Translations under genes and position numbers: made by a program
Shown here: positions 10,172-19,063 of the stretch, one piece after another
Layout: every line of letters starts with the position of its first letter
Numbering within the stretch: the stretch's first letter is position 1
Notes under the pieces: generated by a model
What the model was told of the DNA's origin: nothing
Seen by the model: the letters and a program-made list of their open reading frames with translations, nothing else
Databases searched by the model: none
Origin: Achromobacter sp. UMC46
Lineage (GTDB): Bacteria; Pseudomonadota; Gammaproteobacteria; Burkholderiales; Burkholderiaceae_B
Reading direction: 5' to 3'
Length of the DNA: 64,000 nt
Assembly (NCBI RefSeq): GCF_014170335.1
Contig: NZ_LZZS01000004.1
Coordinates: 248,001-312,000, forward strand

Positions 10172-12330
10172 ACGCCCCCGCCCAAAGCGCCTTGTCGGCG
10201 CTGGCCGCCGACGCCGGGATCGTCGAAGACTGGACGGGCGCCGACCACCGCCCACGCCGAGTCTCCACCGATACGTTGCGCGCCCTGCTCGACGCGATGG
10301 ACCTGCCTGCCGGAACAGATGCGGAGATCCGCGATAGCCAGCAACGCCTGTCCGCCGCCTCGGCGCAACATCGCTTGCCGCCGATGCTGATCGCATTGCC
10401 CGGCGAAACGGTGCCGCTGCCTGCGGATTGCGCCGGTGCCTGCCACATGCAAACGCCGTCACAGCCGCCGATTGCCGTCCGCACCGCCACCGGCGCAGAT
10501 GGCGCACCCACCCTGCGTGCGCCCGCCACGCCGGGCTACTACGCGTTGGACACGCCCGGCGGGTCCGCGACACTCGCCGTCGCGCCGCCGCGCGCGCCCA
10601 CGCTCGACGACCTGTTGGGCGTCAAGGATGCCCGCGCTTGGGGATTGGCCGTCCAGCTCTACAGCCTGCGCCGCCCGTCCACGGATCTGGCGCGGGCCAC
10701 GCACGGCTTCGGCGACTTCGGCGCGTTGCGCGACCTTGCCAGCGCAGCCGGGTCGGCGGGCGCGGACGCGCTGGCCATCAGCCCCGTCCACGCCATGTTC
10801 GCGGCGGACCCCGCGCATTGCAGCCCCTACTCCCCGTCCAGCCGCCTGTTCCTGAATACGTTGTACGCCGACCCGGCCGGCGTCCTCGGACACGCGGCGG
10901 TCCATGACGCCCTGGCCGGCATGGACCATGCGCAGTTGCGCGCGCTGGACGCGCGGCCGCTGATCGACTGGCCTGCCGCCGCCACGGCACGGCTGGCGTT
11001 GCTGCGCCGCCTGCACGCCCGGTTCCCGGCAGCGGCTTCGGCCGCGCAGCGCCAGGCGTATGACGACTACCGCAACGCGGCAGGGCAAGACCTGCGCGAC
11101 CACGCCTTGTTCGAAGCGCTGCACGCCGATCGCGCACGCATGCAGGGCGCGCCGGTTCCCTGGACGGACTGGCCCGCCGATCTGCGCGACCCGCGATCCC
11201 CCGCCACCGAACGCTACGCCGACGCGCACGCGGACGACGTCGGCGCGCACATGTTCGGCCAGTGGCTGGCATCGGCCAGCCTGGCGCGGGCCCAGCAGGC
11301 CGCCCGCGACGCCGGCATGCGCGTGGGCTTGCTGGCCGATCTGGCGGTGGGCGGCAGCCCTGCGGGCAGCCACGCCTGGAGCCGCCAGGCCGACCTGATG
11401 TCGCGCGCAAGCGTGGGCGCACCGCCGGACCTGCACAACCCGCTGGGCCAGGGCTGGGGCCTGACCGCGTTGTCGCCTACGGCCTTGCGGCAATCGGGAT
11501 ACTCGGCGTTTCTGGCCATGCTGCGCGCCAGCCTGGCCCAGGCCGGCGGCGTGCGCATCGACCATATCCTGGGCATGGCGCGGATGTGGTTGATCCCCGA
11601 TGGCGCCCCGCCGCAGGACGGCGCCTACTTGCGCTACCCGCTGACGCAGTTGCTGCGGCTGACGGCCTTGGAAGCCTGGTTGCACCGCGCGCTGGTCATC
11701 GGCGAAAACCTGGGCACGGTGCCCGACGGATTCGATGCCCAGTTGCAAGGCCATGGACTGCTGGGCATGGACGTGCTGTGGTTCATGCGGGCGGACGAAC
11801 CGGCAGCGGACGCACCTGGACCCGCGCCCGACCGCGCCCCGGATGCCGCCGGACCGGCCGAGTTTCTGGCTCCCGCCGATTGGCCATCCCACGCCGTGGC
11901 CATGACGACCACGCATGATCTGCCCACGCTTGAGGGCTGGTGGCACGCGCAGGACATCCTGTGGCGCTCGCGCTTGGGCCTGCTAGGTCCCGATCAGAAC
12001 GAGGCCGCGTTGCGCGCCGCGCGGCTTGAAGACCGCGCCGCCTTGTGGCGCACCGTGCAGGCGTCCTCGCCTGCCGCATCCACGTTGACGCTGCCGCGTG
12101 AGCCGCCAGGCGCCGAACTGCTGGGCTTTGTCGCGGCAACGCCGTGCCCGCTGATGCTGGTGACGCTGGAAGACCTGACGGGCCAACTGGATCAGCCCAA
12201 TCTGCCCGGCACCGTCGCCGGCCACCCCAACTGGCGCCAACGCGTGCCGCTATCCGTCGCCGATTGCCTGAACGCGCCGACCAGCGTCGCGCGCCTGCAA
12301 CCCGTGCGCGCCACAAGGGGCCAGCCATGA
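10168..12330 (+). CDS. malQ: MalQ, 4-alpha-glucanotransferase
   Basis: This GH77 amylomaltase (720 residues) disproportionates maltodextrins, recycling the short chains that TreY or GlgE cannot use. The three catalytic motifs are clear: D465 in [14 protein letters not shown]513 in [10 protein letters not shown] and D584 in [12 protein letters not shown]. The N-terminal 160 residues form the extra domain seen in longer bacterial MalQ proteins. A strong GAGGAGG ribosome site precedes the ATG, which overlaps the treZ stop. Its position between treZ and treY matches the treZ-malQ-treY order known from other proteobacteria. Confidence 0.94.
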   Translation: MNAPAQSALSALAADAGIVEDWTGADHRPRRVSTDTLRALLDAMDLPAGTDAEIRDSQQRLSAASAQHRLPPMLIALPGETVPLPADCAGACHMQTPSQPPIAVRTATGADGAPTLRAPATPGYYALDTPGGSATLAVAPPRAPTLDDLLGVKDARAWGLAVQLYSLRRPSTDLARATHGFGDFGALRDLASAAGSAGADALAISPVHAMFAADPAHCSPYSPSSRLFLNTLYADPAGVLGHAAVHDALAGMDHAQLRALDARPLIDWPAAATARLALLRRLHARFPAAASAAQRQAYDDYRNAAGQDLRDHALFEALHADRARMQGAPVPWTDWPADLRDPRSPATERYADAHADDVGAHMFGQWLASASLARAQQAARDAGMRVGLLADLAVGGSPAGSHAWSRQADLMSRASVGAPPDLHNPLGQGWGLTALSPTALRQSGYSAFLAMLRASLAQAGGVRIDHILGMARMWLIPDGAPPQDGAYLRYPLTQLLRLTALEAWLHRALVIGENLGTVPDGFDAQLQGHGLLGMDVLWFMRADEPAADAPGPAPDRAPDAAGPAEFLAPADWPSHAVAMTTTHDLPTLEGWWHAQDILWRSRLGLLGPDQNEAALRAARLEDRAALWRTVQASSPAASTLTLPREPPGAELLGFVAATPCPLMLVTLEDLTGQLDQPNLPGTVAGHPNWRQRVPLSVADCLNAPTSVARLQPVRATRGQP

Positions 12331-14966
12331 ACGCGCCCCGCGCCACGGCGCGCCTGCAATTGCATGCCGGATTCACGCTGGACGACGCCCGCGAGCAGCT
12401 TCCCTACCATGCGGCGCTGGGCGTCAGCCACCTGTACCTGTCGCCCATCACAGAAGCGCGCGACGGCTCGACCCACGGCTACGACGTGATCGACCATCAG
12501 CGCGTCAGCGCGGTGCTGGGCGGAGACGCCGCGCTGCGCCGTCTGGCCGTCGCCGCCCACGCGCTGGGCATAGGCCTGATCGCCGATATCGTGCCCAACC
12601 ACATGGCCGCGGATCCCGCCAACGCGTGGTGGGCGGACGTGCTGCGCCTGGGCCCGCGCAGCCCGCATGCCCGCGCGTTCGACATCGACTGGCAGCCACC
12701 CGACCCGGCCTTGCACGGCAAGGTCTTGCTGCCGGTGCTGCCGCAACCTTACGGGGCCTGCCTGCAAACGGGCGCGATCCGGCTCGTCCAGGACGCGGGC
12801 GAGTGCGTCGTAGCCGTCGGCGACCAGCGTCTGCCCCTTGCGCCGGAGCCCATGGCCGACGGCCAGGACGTCGCCAGGTACGCGCCCCGAACCGCCGATG
12901 GACGGGCACGGCTGCACGACTTGCTGGAACGCCAGCACTACCGCCTGGCGTGGTGGCGCACCGCGTCCGACCAGATCAACTGGCGCCGCTTCTTCGAAAT
13001 CAGCGAACTGGTCGGCGTGCGCGTCGAAGACGACGCCGTGTTCGACGCCGTCCACGGGATGGTGTTGCGCCTGTATCAGGAAGGCGTGCTGGACGGCCTG
13101 CGCATCGACCATGTCGACGGCCTGGCCTGCCCGGGCGCGTACCTGCGCCGCTTGCGCCAGGCGCTCACGCAAGCCCGAGGCGGCCGCGCAAGCGCCTGGC
13201 TCATCGTGGAAAAGATACTGGCTGATGGGGAAACCCTGGACTACCGCTGGCCGGCCGACGGCACGACGGGCTACGACTTCATGGATCAGGTCGGCGCGTT
13301 GCTGCACGCCCCGGGCGCGCACGCGCCGCTTACGGCATTCTGGAACGCCCTGAGCGGCGATCCGCGCGACGCGTCCGCCCAATTGCAGGACGCGCGCCAC
13401 CGGATGCTGTCCAGGCACTTTCCGGCCGAACGCCTGGCGCTGGCGCGCGCCTTGGCGGGCGTCGCGCAAAGGGACCCGGGCACGCGCGACTGGACCCTGG
13501 CCGCCATCGACCGCGTGCTGACCGCCTGGCTGGCCGTGTTTCCGGTGTATCGCACCTACGCGGAAGACGGCGGCCGCAGCCTCGCGGACGCGCACTGGTG
13601 CGCCGCCGCCCTTGACCAGGCCCGCGCGGCGCTGGGGCCGGACACGGCAGACGCATGTCTGCTGACGCAAATAGACCAATGGCTCAGCGGCGCATCGCAG
13701 GATGAGGGCCCAGCGGCCGAGCGCGGCGGCGCCCCCCTCGCGCCGGCCGACGCCCTGGCGCACTGCCTGCGGCGCTTTCAGCAACTGACGCCGCCGCTGG
13801 CGGCCAAAGCGCTGGAAGACACGCTGTTCTATCGGCGCGGCCCGCTGCTGTCCCGCAACGAGGTGGGATCAAGCCCCGACCGGTTTTCGCTGTCACCCGA
13901 TGCGTTCCACGCGCTGTGCGCCGAACGCGCCGCCACCCATCCCCACGCCATGCTTGCCACCGGCACCCACGACCACAAGCGCGGCGAAGACACGCGGGCC
14001 CGCCTTGCGGTACTGAGCGAAGCGCCCCACGCGTGGATCGGCCTTGCCCAAGCCTGGGTGCCGCGTCTTGCCCGACCCGGCCCCATCGCGCAGGCCGACG
14101 CCTACCTGCTGCTGCAATGCCTGGTCGGCGCGTGGCCGCTTGGCCTTGCCGCCGACGGTTCCGGCGGCCCCTTGGCGGAATATCTGGAACGCATCGCCCA
14201 ATGGCAGCAGAAGGCGCTGCGCGAGGCCAAGCTGCGCACCAGCTGGACGGATCCCGATCCGGCCTACGAAGAAGCCGCCCGGCGCTGCATCGATGCGCTC
14301 AAGGACACGGAAGACGGCTGTGCCCTGCGGCGGGAAATCGCGCAATACGCGTTGCGCATCGCGCCCGCCGGCATGGTGAACAGCCTGGCGCAGACCGCGC
14401 TGCGCTGCACGCTGCCCGGCGTGCCGGACCTTTACCAAGGCACGGACCTCTGGGATTTCAGCCTGGTCGATCCCGACAACCGCCGCCCGGTCGACTATCC
14501 CGCGCGCACGCGCCTGCTGGCATTGGACGACGCGGACGGACCGATCCCCACGGGCACGGAAGCCTGGCAAACGGGAGCGGTCAAACAGGCGTTGATCCGC
14601 CGCGCACTGACCTTGCGTACCCGTGATCCCGCGCTGTTCCATCATGGGCGCTACGCGCCCCTTGCCGCGCACGGTCCGCAGGCCGCCCATGTGCTGGCCT
14701 ACCTGCGGCGGCACGAAGCGCGAAGCGTGCTGGTCATTGCCCCCCGGCTATGCGCGCTGGCGCTTGGCGCGTCGTATGCCCACGGCCAATCCACGCAGGC
14801 GCGCCGGTTCTGGGACGGCACGCACGTCCGGCTGCCCGCCGGCCTGCCCACGGATGGCCTGCTGAATACGCTGTCCGGACGGCGTCCTGGTGTCGGCGGC
14901 GCCGGCGACCTGGACCTGGGCGAGCTGCTGCGCGATTGCCCGATCGCGCTGTGCGTGGCCGCTTGA
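12327..14966 (+). CDS. treY: TreY, maltooligosyl trehalose synthase
   Basis: TreY (879 residues, usual size) converts the reducing-end alpha-1,4 bond of a maltodextrin into the alpha,alpha-1,1 bond of trehalose. GH13_26 signatures: ATARLQLHAGFTLDDARE, LGVSHLYLSPI, IVPNHMA, nucleophile D261 in GLRIDHVDGL, E295 in IVEKIL, and D549 in GTHDHKRGEDTRAR. The last motif is characteristic of TreY. I start at the ATG that overlaps the malQ stop (ATGA 12327-12330). The reading frame is open from 12144, but that 61-codon extension lies inside malQ and is not TreY-like. It is the last gene of the overlapped operon; 146 bases separate it from fhuF. Confidence 0.95.
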   Translation: MNAPRATARLQLHAGFTLDDAREQLPYHAALGVSHLYLSPITEARDGSTHGYDVIDHQRVSAVLGGDAALRRLAVAAHALGIGLIADIVPNHMAADPANAWWADVLRLGPRSPHARAFDIDWQPPDPALHGKVLLPVLPQPYGACLQTGAIRLVQDAGECVVAVGDQRLPLAPEPMADGQDVARYAPRTADGRARLHDLLERQHYRLAWWRTASDQINWRRFFEISELVGVRVEDDAVFDAVHGMVLRLYQEGVLDGLRIDHVDGLACPGAYLRRLRQALTQARGGRASAWLIVEKILADGETLDYRWPADGTTGYDFMDQVGALLHAPGAHAPLTAFWNALSGDPRDASAQLQDARHRMLSRHFPAERLALARALAGVAQRDPGTRDWTLAAIDRVLTAWLAVFPVYRTYAEDGGRSLADAHWCAAALDQARAALGPDTADACLLTQIDQWLSGASQDEGPAAERGGAPLAPADALAHCLRRFQQLTPPLAAKALEDTLFYRRGPLLSRNEVGSSPDRFSLSPDAFHALCAERAATHPHAMLATGTHDHKRGEDTRARLAVLSEAPHAWIGLAQAWVPRLARPGPIAQADAYLLLQCLVGAWPLGLAADGSGGPLAEYLERIAQWQQKALREAKLRTSWTDPDPAYEEAARRCIDALKDTEDGCALRREIAQYALRIAPAGMVNSLAQTALRCTLPGVPDLYQGTDLWDFSLVDPDNRRPVDYPARTRLLALDDADGPIPTGTEAWQTGAVKQALIRRALTLRTRDPALFHHGRYAPLAAHGPQAAHVLAYLRRHEARSVLVIAPRLCALALGASYAHGQSTQARRFWDGTHVRLPAGLPTDGLLNTLSGRRPGVGGAGDLDLGELLRDCPIALCVAA

Positions 14967-15112
14967 CGCGAACGGCGCGGCTGCGCTGAATTTGCGCTGC
15001 CGCCGCTTTCTCTTTACGCTGCGGATCTTTCGCAGGCCGGAATCCGCCGGCCCGCCCCGGGATTCCCCTCCAATCCAAACCCCATGATCCGACCCATGCC
15101 GGCATCGCGCGC

Positions 15113-15874
15113 ATGATCGCGTTGCTGCAACCCTTCTTCCGAGAGGAATGGCGGCCCTACGCCGAAACGGTGCAGTGGAGCGCGCCGGCTGCCGACGCGC
15201 GCAATGCCGCCGCGCTGCTGGGCGACGAGGCCGGGCTGGCGGACGCACTGGCGCGCCATCGCCGCCATTGGTCGGACGCCGATCCGCGCGCGGTGGCCTC
15301 CGCCTGGGCCATGAGCTATCTGTGGACCCTGTTGCCGCCCATGGCCGCCGCCGCCAGCGGCGCGCGCCACGCGCTGCCTGCCCGCAGCGACGCCATGTGG
15401 ATCGAACTGGACGCCAACGCGGCACCTGCCCGCTTCCAGATCCAGGCGCTCGGCGCAGCGGATCCCGCCGGCGATGTCTGGCGCCGGTACCACGCGCTGG
15501 TCTGGCACCACCTGCAGCCGTTGGCCGAGGCGTTGTTCCGCGCCGGCCGGCTGCCCCGCAAGGTGGTCTGGGGCGGCGCGGTGCGCTACCTTGAGGTGGT
15601 GCTGAAGGCGGTCGAGACCCATACGCACGGCACGGCGGCAAGCGACGCCGTGCGCCAGGACAGGCTGCAGTTGCTGGAGAACCCCTGGTGGGGCGATGCG
15701 GCGGACGAACGCCCCAACCCCCTGTGCCTGCCGCCCCGGACCTCGCGCGGCGCGGATCCCATGGTCACGTTGCACCGCGAGTGCTGCCTCTACCATCTTC
15801 TGCCGACCGCGCAGTACTGCGCGGCCTGCCCGCTGGCGCCGCAGCACCGGGCAAGCCGTGCCAAGACCCGCTAG
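15113..15874 (+). CDS. fhuF: FhuF-type siderophore-iron reductase
   Basis: The 253-residue product resembles FhuF, a cytoplasmic [2Fe-2S] protein that reduces ferric iron released from hydroxamate siderophores. The evidence is the C-terminal cluster motif C224-C225-x10-C236-x2-C239 (ECCLYHLLPTAQYCAACP), which fits the FhuF pattern of adjacent cysteines, ten residues, then CxxC. The middle has WAMSYLWTLLPPM and VWGGAVRYLEVV, also usual in this family. There is no receptor, TonB or siderophore biosynthesis gene nearby, so it is an orphan; I could not recognise a Fur box in the 146 bases upstream. It ends 33 bases before the convergent GntR gene. The assignment rests mainly on the Cys pattern. 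Confidence 0.82.
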   Translation: MIALLQPFFREEWRPYAETVQWSAPAADARNAAALLGDEAGLADALARHRRHWSDADPRAVASAWAMSYLWTLLPPMAAAASGARHALPARSDAMWIELDANAAPARFQIQALGAADPAGDVWRRYHALVWHHLQPLAEALFRAGRLPRKVVWGGAVRYLEVVLKAVETHTHGTAASDAVRQDRLQLLENPWWGDAADERPNPLCLPPRTSRGADPMVTLHRECCLYHLLPTAQYCAACPLAPQHRASRAKTR

Positions 15875-15907
15875 CCTCGCGCTGGGGCCATTGCCGCCCC
15901 GCTTTTC

Positions 15908-16780
15908 CTAGATATCCGCCGACCGCGTGATGTGCCGCCTGAGCAGCGCGGTCGCGTAGTCGCGGTCGCCCTCGGCCAGCGCCGCCAGAATCCCCAGGTG
16001 GTCGGTGCACGCCTGGTGGATATGGACCTCGGCCAGATGCCCGAAGTTGGCGTATTCGGTCATGCGCCGAAGTGAATTCTGGCGCCGCACGGCCTCGGTC
16101 AGGAAACGGTTGTTCGACCACGCCGCCAGCGTTTCATGAAAGGCCGCGTTGGCGTTGAACCAGGCGTCGCGTTGCAGCTGGTCCACCGGCATCTGCAGGA
16201 TCTCGGTCTGTTCGCGCTGCAGCGCGGCCAACTGGTCGGCGCGTGGCGCATACCCCGGTGTCATCAGCGCATTGCACTCGACGATCAGCCGGAACTCGTA
16301 GCTCTCGTTCACCGCCTGCTCGTTGTCCAGACTTTCCGCGAAATGCCAGCCGTGCCCCGGCAGGCGCTCGGCCAGCCCTTCGGTCGCAAAGCGCATCAAC
16401 GCGCGCCGCACCGCGCCGCGCGTCACCTGGAATTGTTCGACCAGTTGCGCCTCGGACACTTCGGCACCCAGGCGGCCGACGGCGCGCGCGCTCATCAGGT
16501 CGCCATACAGGCTTTCCGACTCGGAATGCGGCATCAGTTCGTCCAGGCTTTCGTCGCTGCCGGGTTCGCGCTCCAGCCGGTAGCCCTTGCCCGGCGTATA
16601 CGCCACCAGCCCTTGGCGCGTCAGCAGGTTCAGCGCTTGCCGGATCGGCGACCGCGACACCTTGAGCTCCTGCGCCAGCCGCGCATCCGACAGGCGTTCG
16701 CCCACCTGCCAGCGGCCGCCTTGAATCAGCGCCGTCAGCTTGCGCGCGACTTCGATCTGTAGGGGACTTAGCTCCTGCAT
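15908..16780 (-). CDS. GntR-family regulator with two winged-helix domains and an FCD domain
   Basis: The 290-residue protein has a GntR winged helix at about 6-70 (ARLAQELKVSRSPIRQALNLL), a second helix-turn-helix plus wing at about 91-148 (EAQLVEQFQVTRGAVRRALM) and an FCD-like ligand domain (155-287) with candidate metal histidines H215, H261 and H283. FCD regulators usually carry one DNA-binding domain. I start at the ATG at 16780, preceded by AGGAG nine bases upstream. A TTG start at 16828 with AAGGA is possible and would add 16 residues, but it falls inside the inverted repeat at 16821-16845. The gene is divergent from the C45/ABC/amidase operon and is its likely regulator; the effector is unknown. 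Confidence 0.88.
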   Translation of the reverse strand: MQELSPLQIEVARKLTALIQGGRWQVGERLSDARLAQELKVSRSPIRQALNLLTRQGLVAYTPGKGYRLEREPGSDESLDELMPHSESESLYGDLMSARAVGRLGAEVSEAQLVEQFQVTRGAVRRALMRFATEGLAERLPGHGWHFAESLDNEQAVNESYEFRLIVECNALMTPGYAPRADQLAALQREQTEILQMPVDQLQRDAWFNANAAFHETLAAWSNNRFLTEAVRRQNSLRRMTEYANFGHLAEVHIHQACTDHLGILAALAEGDRDYATALLRRHITRSADI

Positions 16781-16820
16781 GGCATCGCGCTCCTGCGCTT
16801 CACGGGTGGTTCCTATCCTC

Positions 16821-16845
16821 AATGCCAATTCGCATCCTTGGCATT
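16821..16845. promoter_or_regulatory. Inverted repeat in the leader of the GntR gene
   Basis: AATGCCAA and TTGGCATT form a perfect 8-base inverted repeat with a 9-base spacer, 41 bases upstream of the preferred GntR start. It is a candidate operator for autoregulation. It differs in sequence and spacing from the palindrome at 16913-16923 on the other side of the intergenic region. Confidence 0.45.
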
Positions 16846-16886
16846 CACGTTTTCCCTAGATTTCATATACCGCGTCATAAAACAGA

Positions 16887-16916
16887 TTGACAGCCAACAA
16901 CCGGGCTAATTAGTGT
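16887..16916 (+). promoter_or_regulatory. Putative promoter of the C45/ABC/amidase operon
   Basis: A perfect TTGACA (16887-16892) is followed 18 bases later by TAGTGT (16911-16916), a poor but acceptable -10 element, 35 bases upstream of the ATG at 16951. The region is locally AT-rich in contrast to its GC-rich surroundings. The proposed -10 overlaps a GTGTA/TACAC palindrome, an arrangement fitting repression. Confidence 0.45.
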
Positions 16917-16923
16917 ATTACAC
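16913..16923. promoter_or_regulatory. GTGTA-T-TACAC palindrome, likely GntR operator
   Basis: GTGTATTACAC is a perfect 5-base inverted repeat around one central base. FCD-type GntR proteins commonly bind short palindromes of the type TNGTATACNA, so shape and place suit the divergent GntR regulator. It overlaps the proposed -10 element of the operon starting at 16951. Confidence 0.5.
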
Positions 16924-16950
16924 AGCAACAAAATACAAAAGGACGGATAG

Positions 16951-18114
16951 ATGGCGATCACCCCCTTCCCCTGTGTGACGTTGACGGGCGGCCCGGAAAG
17001 CCGCGGCCGGCAGTACGGGCAGGCGCTAGCCCCCCGCATCCGCCAGAGCGTGGCGCTGTATGGCGGGGCCCTGGACGGATTCGGCATGAGCGCCGCCCAG
17101 AAGTCGGCCCTGATCGCCGATTACGCACGCCGCATCGGCGATTTCGACGAACGCTATGTCGAGGAAATGCACGGCATCGCGGCGGGCGCCGGCGTGCCGT
17201 TCGAAGACATCGTCATGATCAACGCCCGCACCGAAGTCATGGCGCTGGCGCGGGCCCAAAGCGCCGCGGCCAATCCCGACGACGAGGCCGACGACGGCTG
17301 CACCGGGGCCATCCTTCTGCCCGAACGCAGTGCCTCCGGCAACCTGATCCATGCGCAGAACTGGGACTGGCGCGCCGAATGCGCCGACACCGGCGTGGTG
17401 CTGCGGGTGCGCCAGGACCACGGCCCCGACTACCTGACCTTCGTGGAAGCGGGCGGGCTGGCGCGCAGCGGCTTGAACGCGGCCGGCGTGTCCATCACCG
17501 CCAACTACCTGGAATGCGAGCGCGATTACAAATCCCTGGGCGTGCCGCTGGGCCTGATCCGCCGCAAGGTGCTGGAACAGGAGCATTTCGCGCTGGCGGC
17601 CAAGGTCGTGGCGACCACGCCCAAATCGTGTTCGAACAACATCATGATCGCAACCGCCGCGGGCTTCGGCATCGATTTCGAATGCGCGCCGGACGAGGCG
17701 TTCCCGCTGTACCCGGACGACGGCCTGATCGTGCACGCCAACCACTGGGTCGGCGCCATCGCGCTATCCAAGCTGCGCGACACCGGCATCCCGCACGTGC
17801 CCGAGAGCTTCTACCGCGACTGGCGCGTGCGCCGGCTGCTGCAGGCCCAAGGCCGCCTGCTGGACCGCGACAGCGTCAAGGCCGCGCTGTTCGATGACTT
17901 CCTGGCGCCCTATTCCGTATGCCGCCCGGCGCGCCACGGCGACGGCGGCAACCTGACCGCCACGGTGGCGATGATCGTCATGGAACCGGCGTTGGGCATC
18001 ATGGAGATCGCGCCCATGCCTGCCGCCAACCGGCGCTTCACCACCTACCGCCTGGACGGCGACGAACCGCAGGACGCGGTCGACGTGCGCGAGTCCGAAC
18101 TGGCGGCAGGCTGA
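16951..18114 (+). CDS. C45-type peptidase / acyl-CoA:6-APA acyltransferase-like Ntn-hydrolase
   Basis: The 387-residue product matches the C45/AAT group of N-terminal-nucleophile enzymes, which self-cleave before a Cys and then act on amide bonds. The predicted nucleophile is C117 in DDGCTGAILLP, followed by the family-typical NLIHAQNWDW. Earlier segments such as SRGRQYGQALAPRI and EEMHGIAAGAGVPFEDIVMINARTE are also typical. No signal peptide is visible, so it should be cytoplasmic. The start has AAAGGA seven bases upstream. It is the first gene of an operon with a peptide-class ABC importer, an alpha/beta hydrolase and an amidase, so cleavage of an imported N-acyl or peptide-like compound is plausible. 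The substrate is unknown. Confidence 0.85.
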   Translation: MAITPFPCVTLTGGPESRGRQYGQALAPRIRQSVALYGGALDGFGMSAAQKSALIADYARRIGDFDERYVEEMHGIAAGAGVPFEDIVMINARTEVMALARAQSAAANPDDEADDGCTGAILLPERSASGNLIHAQNWDWRAECADTGVVLRVRQDHGPDYLTFVEAGGLARSGLNAAGVSITANYLECERDYKSLGVPLGLIRRKVLEQEHFALAAKVVATTPKSCSNNIMIATAAGFGIDFECAPDEAFPLYPDDGLIVHANHWVGAIALSKLRDTGIPHVPESFYRDWRVRRLLQAQGRLLDRDSVKAALFDDFLAPYSVCRPARHGDGGNLTATVAMIVMEPALGIMEIAPMPAANRRFTTYRLDGDEPQDAVDVRESELAAG

Positions 18115-18118
18115 CGCC

Positions 18119-19063
18119 ATGCTCAGATTCGTCGCCTCGCGGATCGGCATGGCGTTGCCCACGCTGCTGATCGTCGCGCTTGCCGTGTTCATCCTGCTGC
18201 GGTTGATCCCGGGGGATCCGGCCGCGCTGATGCTGGGCGACTCGGCGGACGCGGCCAGCCTGGCCGCGTTGCGCGAACAACTGGGCCTGAACGCCAGTTG
18301 GCCGACGCAATTCGCCATCTGGGCCGGTCATGTGCTGCAAGGCGACCTGGGGCAATCCATCGCCAACCGCCAGCCGGTGATGACGCTGATCCTGGACCGG
18401 TTCGCGGTCAGCGCGCAGATCGTGCTGCCCGCCGTGGTGCTGGCCACCCTGGTGGCGGTGCCGGCCGGCATGTTCGCCGCCTGGCGCCAAGGCCGCATGG
18501 CGGACCTGGCGCTGGTGGCAGGCGCCACGCTGCTGCTGTCGCTGCCGGCGTTCTGGATGGGCCTGCTGCTGTTGCTGCTTTTCGCGCTGAAACTGGGCTG
18601 GTTCCCCGTCGTGGGCTTTGTCGCCTTCAGCGAGAACCCCGGACGCGCGCTGCTGTACCTGGTGCTGCCCGTGGCCACGCTGCTGCTGCACGAGATCGGG
18701 GTGATCCTGCGCATGACCCGCGCCTCGACGCTGGAAGTGCTGCACCTGGACTACATCACCCACGCGCGCGCCAAGGGCCTGCCGGAAAGCAAGGTGATGT
18801 GGCGCCACGCCTTCAAGAATTCGTTCGGGCCCACCTGGACATTGCTGGGCCTGATCCTGGGCAACCTGCTGGCCGGCATCGCGGTCATCGAAACCGTGTT
18901 CACCATCCCCGGGCTGGGGCGCCTGCTGGTGGACGCGATCTTCGCCCGCGACTATCCCGTCATCCAGGGCTGCCTGCTTTTCATCGCCACCGTCTATGTG
19001 CTGGTGAACCTGCTGGTGGACCTGCTTTATCCGATCTTCGATCCCAGGGTGGCCGCGAAATGA
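18119..19063 (+). CDS. ABC transporter permease, DppB/GsiC family
   Basis: The 314-residue inner-membrane protein begins with MLRFVASRIGMALPTLLIVALAVF, the typical N-terminus of dipeptide-class permease 1 (RIxxxxPTLxxV), followed by LIPGDPAALMLG. It has about six membrane segments and the EAA loop (THARAKGLPESKVMWRHAFKN) that contacts the ATPase. It starts 4 bases after the C45 gene and overlaps the second permease by ATGA at 19060-19063. It forms the channel with the next gene. Substrate class is inferred from the family only (peptides, opines, nickel chelates and similar solutes). Confidence 0.93.
   Translation: MLRFVASRIGMALPTLLIVALAVFILLRLIPGDPAALMLGDSADAASLAALREQLGLNASWPTQFAIWAGHVLQGDLGQSIANRQPVMTLILDRFAVSAQIVLPAVVLATLVAVPAGMFAAWRQGRMADLALVAGATLLLSLPAFWMGLLLLLLFALKLGWFPVVGFVAFSENPGRALLYLVLPVATLLLHEIGVILRMTRASTLEVLHLDYITHARAKGLPESKVMWRHAFKNSFGPTWTLLGLILGNLLAGIAVIETVFTIPGLGRLLVDAIFARDYPVIQGCLLFIATVYVLVNLLVDLLYPIFDPRVAAK

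Noticed and set aside
12144..12326. N-terminal extension of TreY by 61 residues
   Set aside because: It lies inside malQ, is Arg/Pro-rich and not TreY-like; the ATG in the ATGA overlap gives the normal family length.
14967..15112. Fur box upstream of the FhuF-type gene
   Set aside because: No stretch resembles the GATAATGATAATCATTATC pattern; the region is GC-rich without AT-rich hexamer repeats.
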